Notes: a model not told the origin generated them from the sequence alone. 64,000 nt of DNA from Acanthosoma haemorrhoidale (GCA_930367205.1 CAKNEZ010000012.1:62001-126000); one strand, 5' to 3'; counted from the first letter of the stretch, positions 43,885-53,420 are shown. Made by a program: numbers and translations.

Positions 43885-44709
43885 CTATATATATATATCA
43901 ATATTTTTATCAGTGTTTTCGTCATTACTCTTTAAGACCATTTCCACCTTTTTTGATGATAAACAACATTCTGTAAAATGACCCTTAAAATTACATTTTT
44001 TACATTGAACTTTGTAAGCTGGACAAGCCCGTCTGCCATGGGTCGTATTACACCGCCTGCAATGGAATTGGTCGGGTTTAGCGTGTATTTTTTTGCTTTT
44101 ATCCCGTCTGACAGCATTTATTTCCGATACGGATCCATCACCACCTTTCATAGCCGACATGTGTTGTTTAGCTAACTCAGACGCCCTGCATATTTTTACC
44201 GCATTATCGTATTTTAAATCTTCTACTTCCAATAATGTTTTTCTAACCTCATCATCTAATATTCCAATTACAATTTTGTCGCGCAAAAATTCGTCCCTCA
44301 TGGTTGAATAATTACACTTATTGGATTGATTAATCGCTAATGTGAGAAAATCATCAAAAGATTGTCCATTCTGCTGAGTCATGCGATTAAATATCAATCT
44401 TTCATACGTAATGTTTATTTTAGGGGTGAAATATGATTTAAACAATTCAATAATTTTTTCAACTTTGTCCTTATCAGCTGTTTCGATCTTAAATGTTTCA
44501 TAAATTGAATAGGCTTCCTTACCTATAATAGTCATAAAAGTTGCGACTTTTTTTTTTTTCGATTTTTTGTCTAGGTTTATAGCCTCTGCGAACCATTTGT
44601 ATGATTGTAACCATGATTTCCATGCTGTTGCCATGTTTGATTCCTGGGAAATCATTAAAGGTCCAGGAGGTCGAAGGCTAACAGCCGAGTCCGATTCGTT
44701 TCCACTCAT
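43885..44709 (-). CDS. gag: Gypsy Gag of the deleted element
   Basis: About 274 residues from ATG 44707-44709 (MSGNESDSAVSLRPPGPL). It has a capsid-like core (TAWKSWLQSYKWFAEAI, ITYERLIFNRMTQQNGQSFD, ELAKQHMSAM) and two CCHC-like knuckles (CRRCNTTHGRRAC, CKKCNFKGHFTECC). The layout matches the Gag of the intact gypsy at 55769-59797, but the sequence is clearly a different family. It is the only intact gene of this element, so it could supply Gag in trans or simply be a passenger. Confidence 0.88.
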   Translation of the reverse strand: MSGNESDSAVSLRPPGPLMISQESNMATAWKSWLQSYKWFAEAINLDKKSKKKKVATFMTIIGKEAYSIYETFKIETADKDKVEKIIELFKSYFTPKINITYERLIFNRMTQQNGQSFDDFLTLAINQSNKCNYSTMRDEFLRDKIVIGILDDEVRKTLLEVEDLKYDNAVKICRASELAKQHMSAMKGGDGSVSEINAVRRDKSKKIHAKPDQFHCRRCNTTHGRRACPAYKVQCKKCNFKGHFTECCLSSKKVEMVLKSNDENTDKNIDIYI

Positions 44710-44788
44710 CACGAAAGAAAATTTTCGTTATTATCACTCGCGGATTTAATAAATCAAAACTAACTGAAATAAAAATGTTTCGGCACCA

Positions 44789-44952
44789 TGTAAGAATGAC
44801 TTAATTAAATTGAGAATGATGGTGTTAATAAGAACGACCGACTTCATGGAATGTTAGAACAGAACTGTCTTGTAACAGCAAACAAAGGTTACATGTATTA
44901 TACAAGGCATAGACAAACTAATTCAAGTGACGTCATCATTTGCCTGCTGACA
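44789..44952 (-). repeat. 5' LTR of the gypsy derivative
   Basis: 164 bp. Its minus-strand end is followed by the primer-binding site TGGTGCCGAAAC at 44777-44788. The right neighbour is the duplicated GGAAA and the rest of the U1 gene. Confidence 0.92.
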
Positions 44953-45702
44953 GGAAAAGCCTCACCCTGGGGGAACCACCTTGTTGATCACGGTAGGCCC
45001 CCCCACGCCAGGTAAGTATGCTATAATTTGGGAAAATCCGATAGCTGTCAAGTCAAACCTAACCTCACTTGCGAGATTGAACAGGATACGGAGAAGATGA
45101 ATGGCCGTCTAGCGAACAACCAGATGCTGTAGTATACAAAAAAAATGTTTCATTTATCTTACTACACAATATATTATCGAGTATAAATAGTTTAAACGCA
45201 CCAAAAACATATTCCTACCCGTATGAGTGCATATATCTCTGCATCCCTCTCGATCCCACAGGTTATCTAATGATTACACAGGTGGCGACAGTGTAGCTTC
45301 ATTCCCGGTATCCCCCCTTTCAACTTCAAGCGAGCTATCTCCTGAGCTATTTAGTAAACGCTCCAAAACGCATTATTTATTATATTTTTAAGATTTCCCT
45401 CATCTTATTTGCTAGTATTTTTAATGAAAATATTTTATAAGATTTTTTATTTTTGGAGTTACAAATAAAAAAATATTGGGTATATGTTATTTGTTAGGAA
45501 TCCACTAAGATCCGTTCATTAAATTATTTGTAATATTACTTTGCCACCGAATTCAATAGTGACTCTCGCTGTAACTTTATTTATGAATCATTATTCCTAA
45601 TCCAACTATGATCTCGAATGATTGTATCAATCGGGTGACTCCCGCAATAATATTTTGGTGCCTGTTTATCCTTAGCTCACAGATAAAACCTCCTCCTGTA
45701 TG

Positions 45703-46381
45703 TTAGAAATGGGTTAAAGAAAGAGTAATCAAATGCTTGGGTCCCAGAAGAAGAAGAGTATACATCCCTGATATAGATAAGACATGGATACGTCACATAG
45801 ATCAACTCAGAATATCTTTACAAGGGCCTAACAGACCGGAAGACAACGTGGATACTCCGGAATACAACAACTTATCTGACTGCGATGAATCATCTGATTG
45901 GCTGGGACGGCCTACTCCCTCACCAAAGAACAAAGTTACAAATCAGGACACCGAGTCAGTACCAGTGCAGCAAAGTCCAGATGAACAACCGACTGATCAT
46001 CAGCAGGTTAAACCAGGGACCAGTACGTCAAAGGACAAGGACAGGTCACCACTCTCTGTTGAATCTGGGGGGCGACCTCAGCGCAATCGAACTGCTCCTC
46101 GCCGTCTAATTGAGGAGCTGTAATGTCTTATTGAAAAAAAAAAAAAGAAAAAAAAAAGGTTTTCTTGTTAAAATTGTTTCTTGTATGGTTTTTGTAGAAT
46201 TTATTTTTATAGAGGGGGAAAGATGTGGGATATTGAGAGATAAATTGTGTTGTGTTGTCCAACCTGAGGGATAACAGTGTTGGATCCTCTACGTTTTGTT
46301 ATGATGATTAATTAAGAATGTTGTTTATGAACATGTACCTGGTGTATAAAAGTAAAATAAACGTGTGTTATTAATTCAACA
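45703..46381 (+). mobile_element. Ty3/gypsy 3'-end fragment with 3' LTR
   Basis: An open frame from about 45707 to 46123 encodes the last part of a gypsy Pol: VIKCLGPRRRRVYIPDID, WIRHIDQLRIS and the terminal RPQRNRTAPRRLIEEL with stop. A polypurine tract (AGAGGGGGAAAGA) and a 158-bp LTR (46224-46381, TG...CA) follow. The 5' rest is absent; the junction at 45703 lies in the U1 repeat. The LTR differs from those at 43163 and 55622, so this is a third gypsy family. Confidence 0.82.
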
Positions 46382-47394
46382 AATGTTTGTGCCGAAATCC
46401 TTTAGTTACCTTAAAGCATGAAGGTGATCTACAAAAAAGAATCTCGTTGGTTTTACCCTATAACCATTTATAGCTAGCTTCGTGAATTCAAGTCAGCACA
46501 TTTTTAGTTTGCACTGTTATACTGCTTCAAATAATTTCTCTATCCATTTATAGTTGAGTAATGTAAAAGTAATAACTTAACTTTAATTAATTAATATAAA
46601 TTTTTAGTATAATAATATAGTGTTTTATATTTCATTGTGATTATAGTGCGCCCTAACAACAATATACATTAGTGTCAGATCTTTCATTAATTTTATCAAC
46701 AACTCTTGCTAGTAGACCCTTTTAAGGCGTTTTTTGTTTTATTGAAGAATATAAATGTTTTTGGTTACATTGCTATATTTTAACTGTTTGACGAGATGAG
46801 CAATGCAGAATTACTGAATGTTCCGTTTCTGAAATTTGAAAATTAATAGTATTATTTGATTTAGTTCTTTGAATCCAGAGGAAAAGAAGAAAAGCTTCTT
46901 TTTCAGAATGATTATGTAGCTGATTAGCTTTCATCAGCTACGTCATCAAAACATCTAAGAGTAGAGAAAGTTCACACATATAAAAATGTGACATTACTAG
47001 TTTAATTACCTGGCTTGGCCCACAATGTTAATAATTTTGAATTTGTTTTTTTTTCTTTTGGATGTTAACTCTTCAATGAGTAAAGCAGTGGTGATAGTGT
47101 ATAATTTTAAATGCTGAGTGTAGCATCTGCTAACTACATAAGGTAAATCGCCCTATACTATATTGTATATATTGTAAATTGGTTATAATATGTTGTAAAT
47201 TAATTTAAACAAATGTAAATAATATTACCAAACCACAAGTCATATCAGTGTAAATATTGTAATTAATAAAAGACGCAACTGCATTACGACCTCAGAGAGA
47301 GGGGCTCAGGTATCAAAACTAGTTTGTTGCCCATGGGCCCTTGTAGAGGGGCTGGGTACCTTTTATCCAGCCCAGAATAGAACCTTGCGTCATT
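46382..47394. other. AT-rich spacer, nothing recognised
   Basis: About 1 kb without a coding frame. The last 120 bp (47270-47390) are richer in GC and could be the end of some repeat, but I cannot place it. Confidence 0.45.
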
Positions 47395-48870
47395 GGCTGG
47401 ATGCGATTGGTCAAAAAAACAAGCCATTTTGTTTCCATTACTAAAGCCAGCCAAAAGTGGAGATCACCCAGCCGACTACCGCCCGATCATTCTGCTACCA
47501 CAGATGGGGGAAATCATTGAGAAAATTCTTTTGAATTATCTCAAAGATTACTGCTCGAAAAATGATATCATTCCGCCAGAGCAGACTGGATTCCAATCCA
47601 GTATGAGCGCAGAGCACCCCCTTCTGAAGGTGCAGTCAGAAGTTAGCCATAACATGAATAGAAACATAGCCACGGCTATGGTTTCCATTGATTGCACCCA
47701 AGCATTCGACTCGGTGTCTCATGGGACATTGTATCAAATGCTCTGCGACCGGGAACGCCCGGAACAACTGTATTCAATTCTGGCTAGCATCCTGAAAAAC
47801 AGATCGCTGCGGGTGCGGGTGGGTGATAGCTTCTCCGAAGCTGTGCCACTGACTTGTGGAGTACCCCAAGGCGCCGTCTTATCCTCTGTACTATTCAACG
47901 TATACACGTCTGAGATTGCCGGAGCCCGGTACAAAAATACCACAGTTACTGCTTTCGCGGATGACATAGCGGTGTACAGTAGCAGCATGAGTGCCAAGGT
48001 AGCTCTAAAACCGGCTGAAGCAGCCTGTAACCAGATCAGTGAGAGAAGGGGGAGACTCAATATCTCTGTAAACGCGGGTAAGACTGACTGTGTAATTTTC
48101 TCTTTCCAAAAGGGAAAAAGCCCGCTCCCTACTAGTTACATAGTAGGAACGGAGGAAAATTCACCAGCCAACGACCTAGTATATCTGGGAATTAAAATGG
48201 ACAGACACCTCCATTTTAGTAACCATTTTGCGAAGAAGTTGAAGCATACACGCATGAAGTCTTACCGGCTTACGCACGTATTAACTTCCCCTAATCTATC
48301 ACTACGTCTCAAGCTACTAATTTACAAGAGCATACTCAGGCCTACTCTGCTGTATGGTGCACCGCTATTTCGTTATCTGACGTATACGTGACGTATACGA
48401 CAGCTAAGAAACTCCAATAATTCCAAAACGGTATACTGATGAAAGTGGTCAGAGGTACTTCATTCGAGCAGCGAAGAAACAGTGAGCTGCATGAGATATT
48501 TGAGCTTCCTACGGTGGATGAATTCATCCAGCGTAGACATATCAAATTTTTCGACTCCTTACAACATTTGATAAACCCGGTGTTTAACACTATAACCCCC
48601 GCTCCGTTCCCCCATCGATGCTTTAGTTTTAGGTTCTAGGTATAGTTTTTAGTTTGTAAGTTTTTCTCCGATTTTTAAACTGAAGGTGAGCCCCATCACC
48701 TAGATTTGTTTTCAAGTTGTTATATTTTAACCACAATCTGTATTGTTGAGTAACATGAACTCCTTCAAATGCATCTGCGCATAGCAGAATGAGGAGAAAT
48801 TTGCAAAGTATCTTATTAATATTTTCATTGTATAACTTCAAGGGGTTTATAAAAAAAAAAACAAAAAAAA
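47395..48870 (+). mobile_element. Jockey/CR1-like LINE, 5'-truncated, with poly-A tail
   Basis: The frame 47393-48391 carries reverse transcriptase motifs: ADYRPIILLPQMGEIIEKIL, VSIDCTQAFDSVSHG, CGVPQGAVLSSVLF, the catalytic FADDIAVYSS, and YLGIKMDRHLHF. A frame disruption near 48385 shifts the rest to 48439-48639 (VRGTSFEQRRNSELHEIF, IQRRHIKFFDSLQHL). The 3' UTR shares the block GGTGAGCCCCATCACC with the minus-strand fragments at 20.8-21.3 and 30.0-30.8 kb. The element ends in an A-rich tail at about 48851-48870. Endonuclease and ORF1 are missing, so it is a pseudogene copy. Confidence 0.88.
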
Positions 48871-48889
48871 AACGATAATTTATTTAAGC

Positions 48890-49481
48890 TACGGCTAGTC
48901 TCTGGACTGGTGGCACTTGCAGCTGGACTGATGTTTCCAGATTCGGCCTTCTCATTTACGAAAACCTCTGCATTTATCTTCCATAACCTCGCTATGTTTT
49001 AGTCCGGCCTTGTCAGACCCGACACTTTCCTCTTGGCATTCTGTGCGTTCGTATCACTAAAACTAGCACCTCCTTGGAAGAGCTCACTTCATAGTGGAGG
49101 ACGGTCGCCTAGGGCCCTACGAACTTTACCTAGTAGCGTCTCCCCCAGTAATCCAGTCTGTCTCTCTCCGGTTCACACTTACCTTTTGGATCCGGAAGGT
49201 CTCGCCTACCCTTAGATACTGAGTGTGAACTCGTGGTCATTCCAAGACCACATAAGCTACATATAATACCTACCCTATACCTCTCCTTCTGAACATAGTG
49301 CACTGTCGGGGCCTCAGAAGTTATATAGAATAGAATAGTATATAGAATATACATCAGATTTGGAGTCAGACAGTACAGTGTCATGAGGCAATTGTCCAGG
49401 TCATAGCCTATTCAACCTTTACTTCGTCACTAGGGCTAGGGTAACTCGGCCCGCTGCGTGACGACCCGACACCGAGTATTT
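48890..49481 (-). repeat. Unclassified dispersed repeat, copy C (inverted, partial)
   Basis: Read on the minus strand it starts TGTCGGGTC (about 49473) and runs through the segment with AGTGTGAACCGG and the TAGTTTTAG block, matching 31225-31800 of copy B. It stops against the poly-A of the LINE. The sequence is more diverged than copies A and B are from each other. Confidence 0.65.
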
Positions 49482-49848
49482 CTATAACTTCCACTACTTT
49501 TTTAACAGTTATAGCAGTATTATATGGTTATAGTCGAGGTGTTTTAATCAAAGGTTTCAAAGAGATGGCTTAAGCAATAAACGTTTGAATGCAAGTGTAA
49601 GCAGAAGAAATATTTGTTTCATTTCCTTTAAAATAGTAGGCTAGCAAAAATTGTGATTCTTTCCATTGAAAAGTGAGGAGGCTAAGAACAAGAATAAGCA
49701 TTGAAATCGTGGAATTTCCTCTTAAAACCAAAACATTTTAAATAATTTTGATTGCATAGCTCCCATTTGTATTAACTAATCACTGTACCAAATTATGTTT
49801 CGATTATCCATCATATCTTACTTTTTATTTCAATTTTATATATTGCAG

Positions 49849-49921
49849 GTATCCCACAGCTCATTTCTTCCAGCCACAGAAAACATTGTTTCACCGAAAA
49901 AATAAAATAAATAGAATGTGA
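49849..49921 (+). CDS. Candidate terminal host exon
   Basis: A good pyrimidine tract and acceptor (TTTTATATATTGCAG) precede an open frame reading YPTAHFFQPQKTLFHRKN to TGA at 49919-49921, with overlapping AATAAA sequences at about 49902-49912. Entry needs two carried bases, as left by the exon at 17950-18009, whose end also reads SPYP. A second frame (IPQLISSSHRKHCFTEKIK) is open as well. Evidence is limited to splice signals and a poly(A) signal. Confidence 0.3.
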
Positions 49922-50070
49922 GTTCATAGTTAGCCGTAAATTTAGATTTGAGTGGATTTATTAGCTAAGATATGGGTTGATGATAAAATACATACATTAA
50001 CTTTTAATTAAATGTATTTATGTTAAACTAATTTAAAATCTAATCTAAATAAGATCATAATTTCTATTAC

Positions 50071-50118
50071 CTTTATCATTGATAACAAGATGCTCTTCCT
50101 TCACTGTGGTTATCATCC
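50071..50118 (-). CDS. Candidate microexon B (48 nt), KEE type
   Basis: On the minus strand the acceptor TTTTATTAAAG precedes 48 nt, followed by the donor GTAATAG. In phase 1 it encodes MITTVKEEHLVINDK. Length is divisible by three. The pattern hydrophobic-K-x-E (VKEE) is a SUMO-acceptor-like motif common in linker exons of zinc-finger transcription factors. It is similar in sequence, phase and downstream intron start to the exon at 50484-50528, so the two look like a tandem exon duplication. Confidence 0.45.
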
Positions 50119-50483
50119 CTTTAATAAAATTAGAAGCGTGATTAGTGAATGTTCATAGATAACAATAATAAATGTACAGATGCTGATCTATATATTAGGA
50201 CCAAATTTTACAAATATCCGCATTTTTCTAAAGCCTTTGAGAAACAAATCCAGATACTTTTCCACTTAGTGTAATTAGATAATGAATGACATTAATAAAT
50301 CTCAAACCATTTGAGGATATAATTCTGGCTCCCAATATATAGTAAAAGATACATTTCGATCTGATTAAAAATTATTTATCGATCAAGCTTTAAATTTATC
50401 GTAAATAGGAGGAGTGTTTGGATTTATTTCCTTTTTTGAAGTGACGGTAACTCTAATTTAAATAAGATTTTTATTTCTATTAC

Positions 50484-50528
50484 CTTCATCAATAACAAAG
50501 TTCTCTTCTTCTTTCTCAGTTTTAATAC
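50484..50528 (-). CDS. Candidate microexon A (45 nt), KEE type
   Basis: On the minus strand the acceptor ATTTTGCACAG precedes 45 nt, followed by the donor GTAATAGAAAT. In phase 1 it encodes IKTEKEEENFVIDE. The intron after it begins with the same bases as that after microexon B, and about 30 bp of intron is recognisably alike. Preservation of frame in both copies argues for coding use; the parent gene is outside the visible coding material. Confidence 0.45.
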
Positions 50529-51624
50529 CTGTGCAAAATACGAATGGTAATTAATAAATACTTACATAAAAAAAAAATAAAGATGAGATATATTTTGATA
50601 TTTTATGTACCATAATTTCTGTCTGAAATCAGTGAAATATTAACTAGAAAATCCTAATTTGAATTTTAATGCTAAGATTTTTTTTTGTTTGTCCATATAC
50701 TGGAGGGAACAAAAATTATTTCTTTTTTCTCAATCCTTTATTCCGTTTTATAGTGGATCAAAATTTTGTAATACATATAACATTTTTTAAATATTGTATG
50801 ATTTTTATTTTTAATTCCTTCTAATAACTTTATTTAATAATTTACTCACTACTATACATGTCTTCTCATACTAAATGGACAATAGCTCACATGAGAGAAT
50901 TTACAGCAATGCTTTCATGATTCTAAGGACTATTTTGTATGTAAATACCAAATAATCTATAAAATCCAAATACCGCTAGTGAGTGGACTCATAACTGTAT
51001 CTTAAGACCAAAATAGCCTAGGAATTCACATGACCGGTTCAAACCGATTTTGAAAAAAAAAATTGTTTTTTTCTTTCCGTGTTTTTAATTATGTATTGAT
51101 TATATGATTATATAATTATGTATCCCGATTTGGTGGGATATTTATATTTCTACGTTTTTTTGTTTGTTTCGTTTTGTAAAATTATTGTTCAAATTAAAGT
51201 AGAAATTGTTTATTCTATATTGCTAAGTTAGAATTGATATTGGTTGGGAAAAACAAATTCATAAATTTCATTGAACAAGTTTTAATTTTGCTACAGTTCA
51301 AACTCGTAAAGTTTTAACAATTTTTCTACCCGTTACCCCTTTTATGTTTACAAGTTTGAGGTTTAGGGTCCAACCGAGGAGTTCTCTCTCCGAATTGCCT
51401 TTTTAACTGATAAGAAAATAATAATAAGGTGATTATTTCTAACTCCAGTGGATTTATGGTTTTCCTTTTATTCGTTTTTTGTTTTATTTTTCTTTCCGTA
51501 TTAGTTTGAATAGTTTATTGGAACTGGTTAAATTAGGAATTGTTCAATAAGGTCGATTTAATTAATAATATAGACAAATCCAATTTGACCGTTTATTTTT
51601 GTTGATTTTGTTGGCTACTCATTT

Positions 51625-52141
51625 TTGAAAATTAGTGAGAAAAAGGCAATTGACTCGTCTTTAATAATTTATAAAGCAAAAAAAATAAGACTTTTTCAGC
51701 GCATTCAAAGAATTTATGATCTGTCGAAAGGCATTGTGGATAAAAAAGTTTTACAGCAATTTGAAACTACTTACCGTCTAATACCAAAAACCTTGACCGA
51801 ATATGACGAAGTAGAATTCAGAATTAATGAATTAGAGTTGTAGTTGGATTCGGAATTTACTCCAACCTTTAACGATTCCCTTATGGAGATGATTGAGTAC
51901 ATTGAAGAGACGGCTGAGAGCCTTGCGACGAAGAAAAAAGTGTCCGCTACTACCACGGTTCCTGAAACTCTTTTACCAACCCTGGCGATGAACAACATTG
52001 AAGTACACCTTCCAAAATTAGAGTTACCTTGTTTTAGAGGGGATCAAACGGAATGGTTGGTATTTTATGTTATATCGTTGACCGATCAACATAGAGTTCA
52101 ATAATTAGTATCAAAGCTTGGTGGTGAAGCCTCGAATATTT
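51625..52141 (+). pseudogene. BEL/Pao gag remnant
   Basis: One frame with two internal stops reads the start of a BEL Gag: LFQRIQRIYDLSKGIVDK, EYDEVEFRINELEL, TAG, then LDSEFTPTFNDSLMEMIEY, VHLPKLELPCFRGDQTEWL, a jump, and KLGGEAS. The family signature LPKLELPxFxGDQTEWL is unmistakable. No LTR or pol is nearby. It ends within a few bases of the hairpin at 52149, which therefore marks a junction. Confidence 0.85.
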
Positions 52142-52148
52142 GAGTAGT

Positions 52149-52196
52149 ATAGAATGGCCGGTTCTGGCGCTTCGCGCCAGAACACGGCCATTCTAT
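52149..52196. repeat. GC-rich 20-22-bp hairpin, possible terminus of the PolB element
   Basis: The left arm has AGAATGGCCG and TTCTGGCGC, the loop is TTC, and the right arm has GCGCCAGAA and CGGCCATTCT. The arms pair over 22 bp with a single small internal bulge (G against CA). It is strikingly GC-rich in a region below 30% GC. It stands exactly between the BEL remnant and the AT-rich repeats leading to the dUTPase gene. Imperfect terminal hairpins of this kind occur at the ends of parvo-like and other hairpin-ended DNA genomes; alternatively it is a transcription terminator or a foldback element. Confidence 0.8.
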
Positions 52197-52204
52197 TATA
52201 GGAG

Positions 52205-52515
52205 TAAGTTTAAGATATCTTATTCATAGGTTAGTTTGAGATTTCTTAAGGTTTGATATTTTCCTATGTATAGGATTGTTTAAGATTTCTTATTTATAGA
52301 ATATTATTTAAGTTTTTGATTTAGATTTCTTATTCATAGATTAGTTTGAGATAAGATAAGTTAATGATATTGTTTTTGATACAGATTTCTTATTTATAGG
52401 ATATTATTAGATAAGATAAGTTAATGATATTACTTAAGTTTTTGATTCAGATTTCTTATTTATAGGATATTATTAAAGTTTTTGATTTAGATTTCTTAAT
52501 CATATATTAGTTTTG
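52205..52515. repeat. AT-rich direct repeats next to the hairpin
   Basis: The motif GATTTCTTATTTATAGGATA and close variants recur at least six times, interspersed with AGATAAGATAAGTTAATGAT (twice) and AAGTTTTTGATT. The spacing is irregular (about 40-70 bp). The repeats separate the hairpin from a unique stretch (52516-52755) and may be terminal or origin-like iterons of the PolB element; function is not shown. Confidence 0.8.
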
Positions 52516-52755
52516 AGGCACCAAGCACCATGCCGTCCTGATGGTACCCCGCTTTTATAGCCTGGTCCCCCCTCTCATTCTCACTCCCTCTCCATCGCTT
52601 GCTAACCTTGATCTCGATGCAGATTCTCGTTTAATGATAGAGTTACGTAACAATGCTAAGATGTAGATTAATTGAAATAAAACATAAAAAAAGAAGATAA
52701 AATGTTTTGCTATCCGATATATTTTTATTTCTACAAATATAAAACAAATATTTTT
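52516..52755. other. Unique spacer downstream of dUTPase
   Basis: No gene. It contains a GC-richer 100-bp block (about 52515-52620) and, near 52721-52735, the plus-strand complement of an AATAAA signal that would serve the minus-strand dUTPase. Confidence 0.5.
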
Positions 52756-53365
52756 TTATTTTCCTGTCGATCCGAATCCTCCTTCGTTTCTTTCATTATT
52801 TGGCTGGTTAAATACGACATCGAGGTCTGGAGGTAGTTCTTCGTTGAAGTCTATATGAAGTGCTGGGATGTGTAAGTTGCATTTTTCCAAAATAAGTTGA
52901 GCGATTTTGTTTCCTCTTTTAATGTGGTAATCTTCTTTGTAATGATCACATAAAATAACTTTAATGGTGCCTCTGTAATCGGGGTCTATTACACCACCTA
53001 TTATTAATAAGCATAAAGTTAATTTTTCAAAAAAATTATTAATATAACAATTAAATAAGAAAAATTATACCCAAAACACTTATAAAATTTTTCCACGCCA
53101 TACTCGATCGGTCCGCTAATCATCCATAATATCCTTCAGGGAATATAACAGTTAAATGAGTTTCAACAAGCACTTTGCTTCCAGCTTTTATTGTATAATC
53201 ATGAGGGCTAATAAAAAATAAATAAATGAAACATAATTTTATTATAAGATAATCTTCATTAAATATAATCAAGTAAATAATATACCTGGTTAAGTCATAA
53301 CCAACCGAATCAGGAGTCCCTTTCACTACATCGAACGCTAGTTCTGATCTTTTTATAACATACAT
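52756..53365 (-). pseudogene. dut: Spliced dUTPase with one premature stop
   Basis: dUTPase hydrolyses dUTP to dUMP and keeps uracil out of DNA. Three exons join in frame: 53365-53286, 53217-53071 without 53208-53217 (the exon is 53207-53071), and 52997-52756, with GT-AG introns at 53208-53285 (78 nt) and 52998-53070 (73 nt). The joined length is 459 nt, 152 residues, the normal trimeric dUTPase size. Motifs: I (GYDL then SPHDYTI), II (DRSSMAWKNF), III (GVIDPDYRG), IV (RGNKIAQLI) and V (GGFGSTG). A TGA at 53120-53122 replaces the residue after PEGYYG, just before motif II, where an arginine (CGA) is expected; this is a single CpG-type change. It lies 55 nt downstream of the PolB stop on the same strand, so it is probably part of the PolB element. 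Confidence 0.88.
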
Positions 53366-53420
53366 GATACCCTTTTTAAGAGAATAATTTTTTTATAATC
53401 TAAAACAATTTACTTTTTGT

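Larger units (their letters stand above)
43163..44952 (-). mobile_element. Internally deleted Ty3/gypsy element
   Basis: 164-bp LTRs at 43163-43326 and 44789-44952 (TG...CA ends, about 4 differences) are flanked by the 5-bp duplication GGAAA (43158-43162 and 44953-44957). On the minus strand a primer-binding site (TGGTGCCGAAAC) abuts the 5' LTR, and a polypurine tract (AAAAGAAGAAGGA) precedes the 3' LTR. Gag is intact, but protease, RT, RNase H and the integrase core are gone; only the integrase tail remains. The deletion joint lies at a (TA)n run near 43889-43899. It must rely on another element for enzymes. Confidence 0.93.
43063..45019 (-). pseudogene. U1: U1 snRNA gene cut in two by an LTR element
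   Basis: The 5' part (45019 down to 44953) and the 3' part (43162 down to 43063) together make a normal U1 with intact loop I (GATCAACAAGG), stem-loop III and Sm site. They are separated by the 1790-bp gypsy derivative. The target duplication GGAAA falls inside the segment just before the U1A loop. Before the insertion this copy would have looked more complete than the one at 40703-40861, apart from one extra C/G in the run near 45000. Confidence 0.88.
40053..45702. repeat. U1 snRNA tandem-repeat array 2 (~2360-bp unit, two units)
   Basis: The landmark GATGCTCTGTCC at 40053 and 42413 gives a 2360-bp period. Unit 1 spans 40053-42412. Unit 2 spans 42413-45702, including the inserted gypsy derivative at 43163-44952. 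The sequence parallels array 1 (11593-17075) along its full length, with more divergence between arrays than between neighbouring units, for example the shared TAGGTAGTTCCACAG-type variants just outside U1. The right edge is broken at 45703 by a gypsy 3' fragment. Confidence 0.9.
49482..51624. other. AT-rich spacer with scattered candidate exons
   Basis: No long ORF. Three short exon-like items stand out and are listed separately: 49849-49921 (+), and the paired minus-strand microexons at 50071-50118 and 50484-50528. The remainder shows no coding or repeat signal I can name. Confidence 0.5.
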
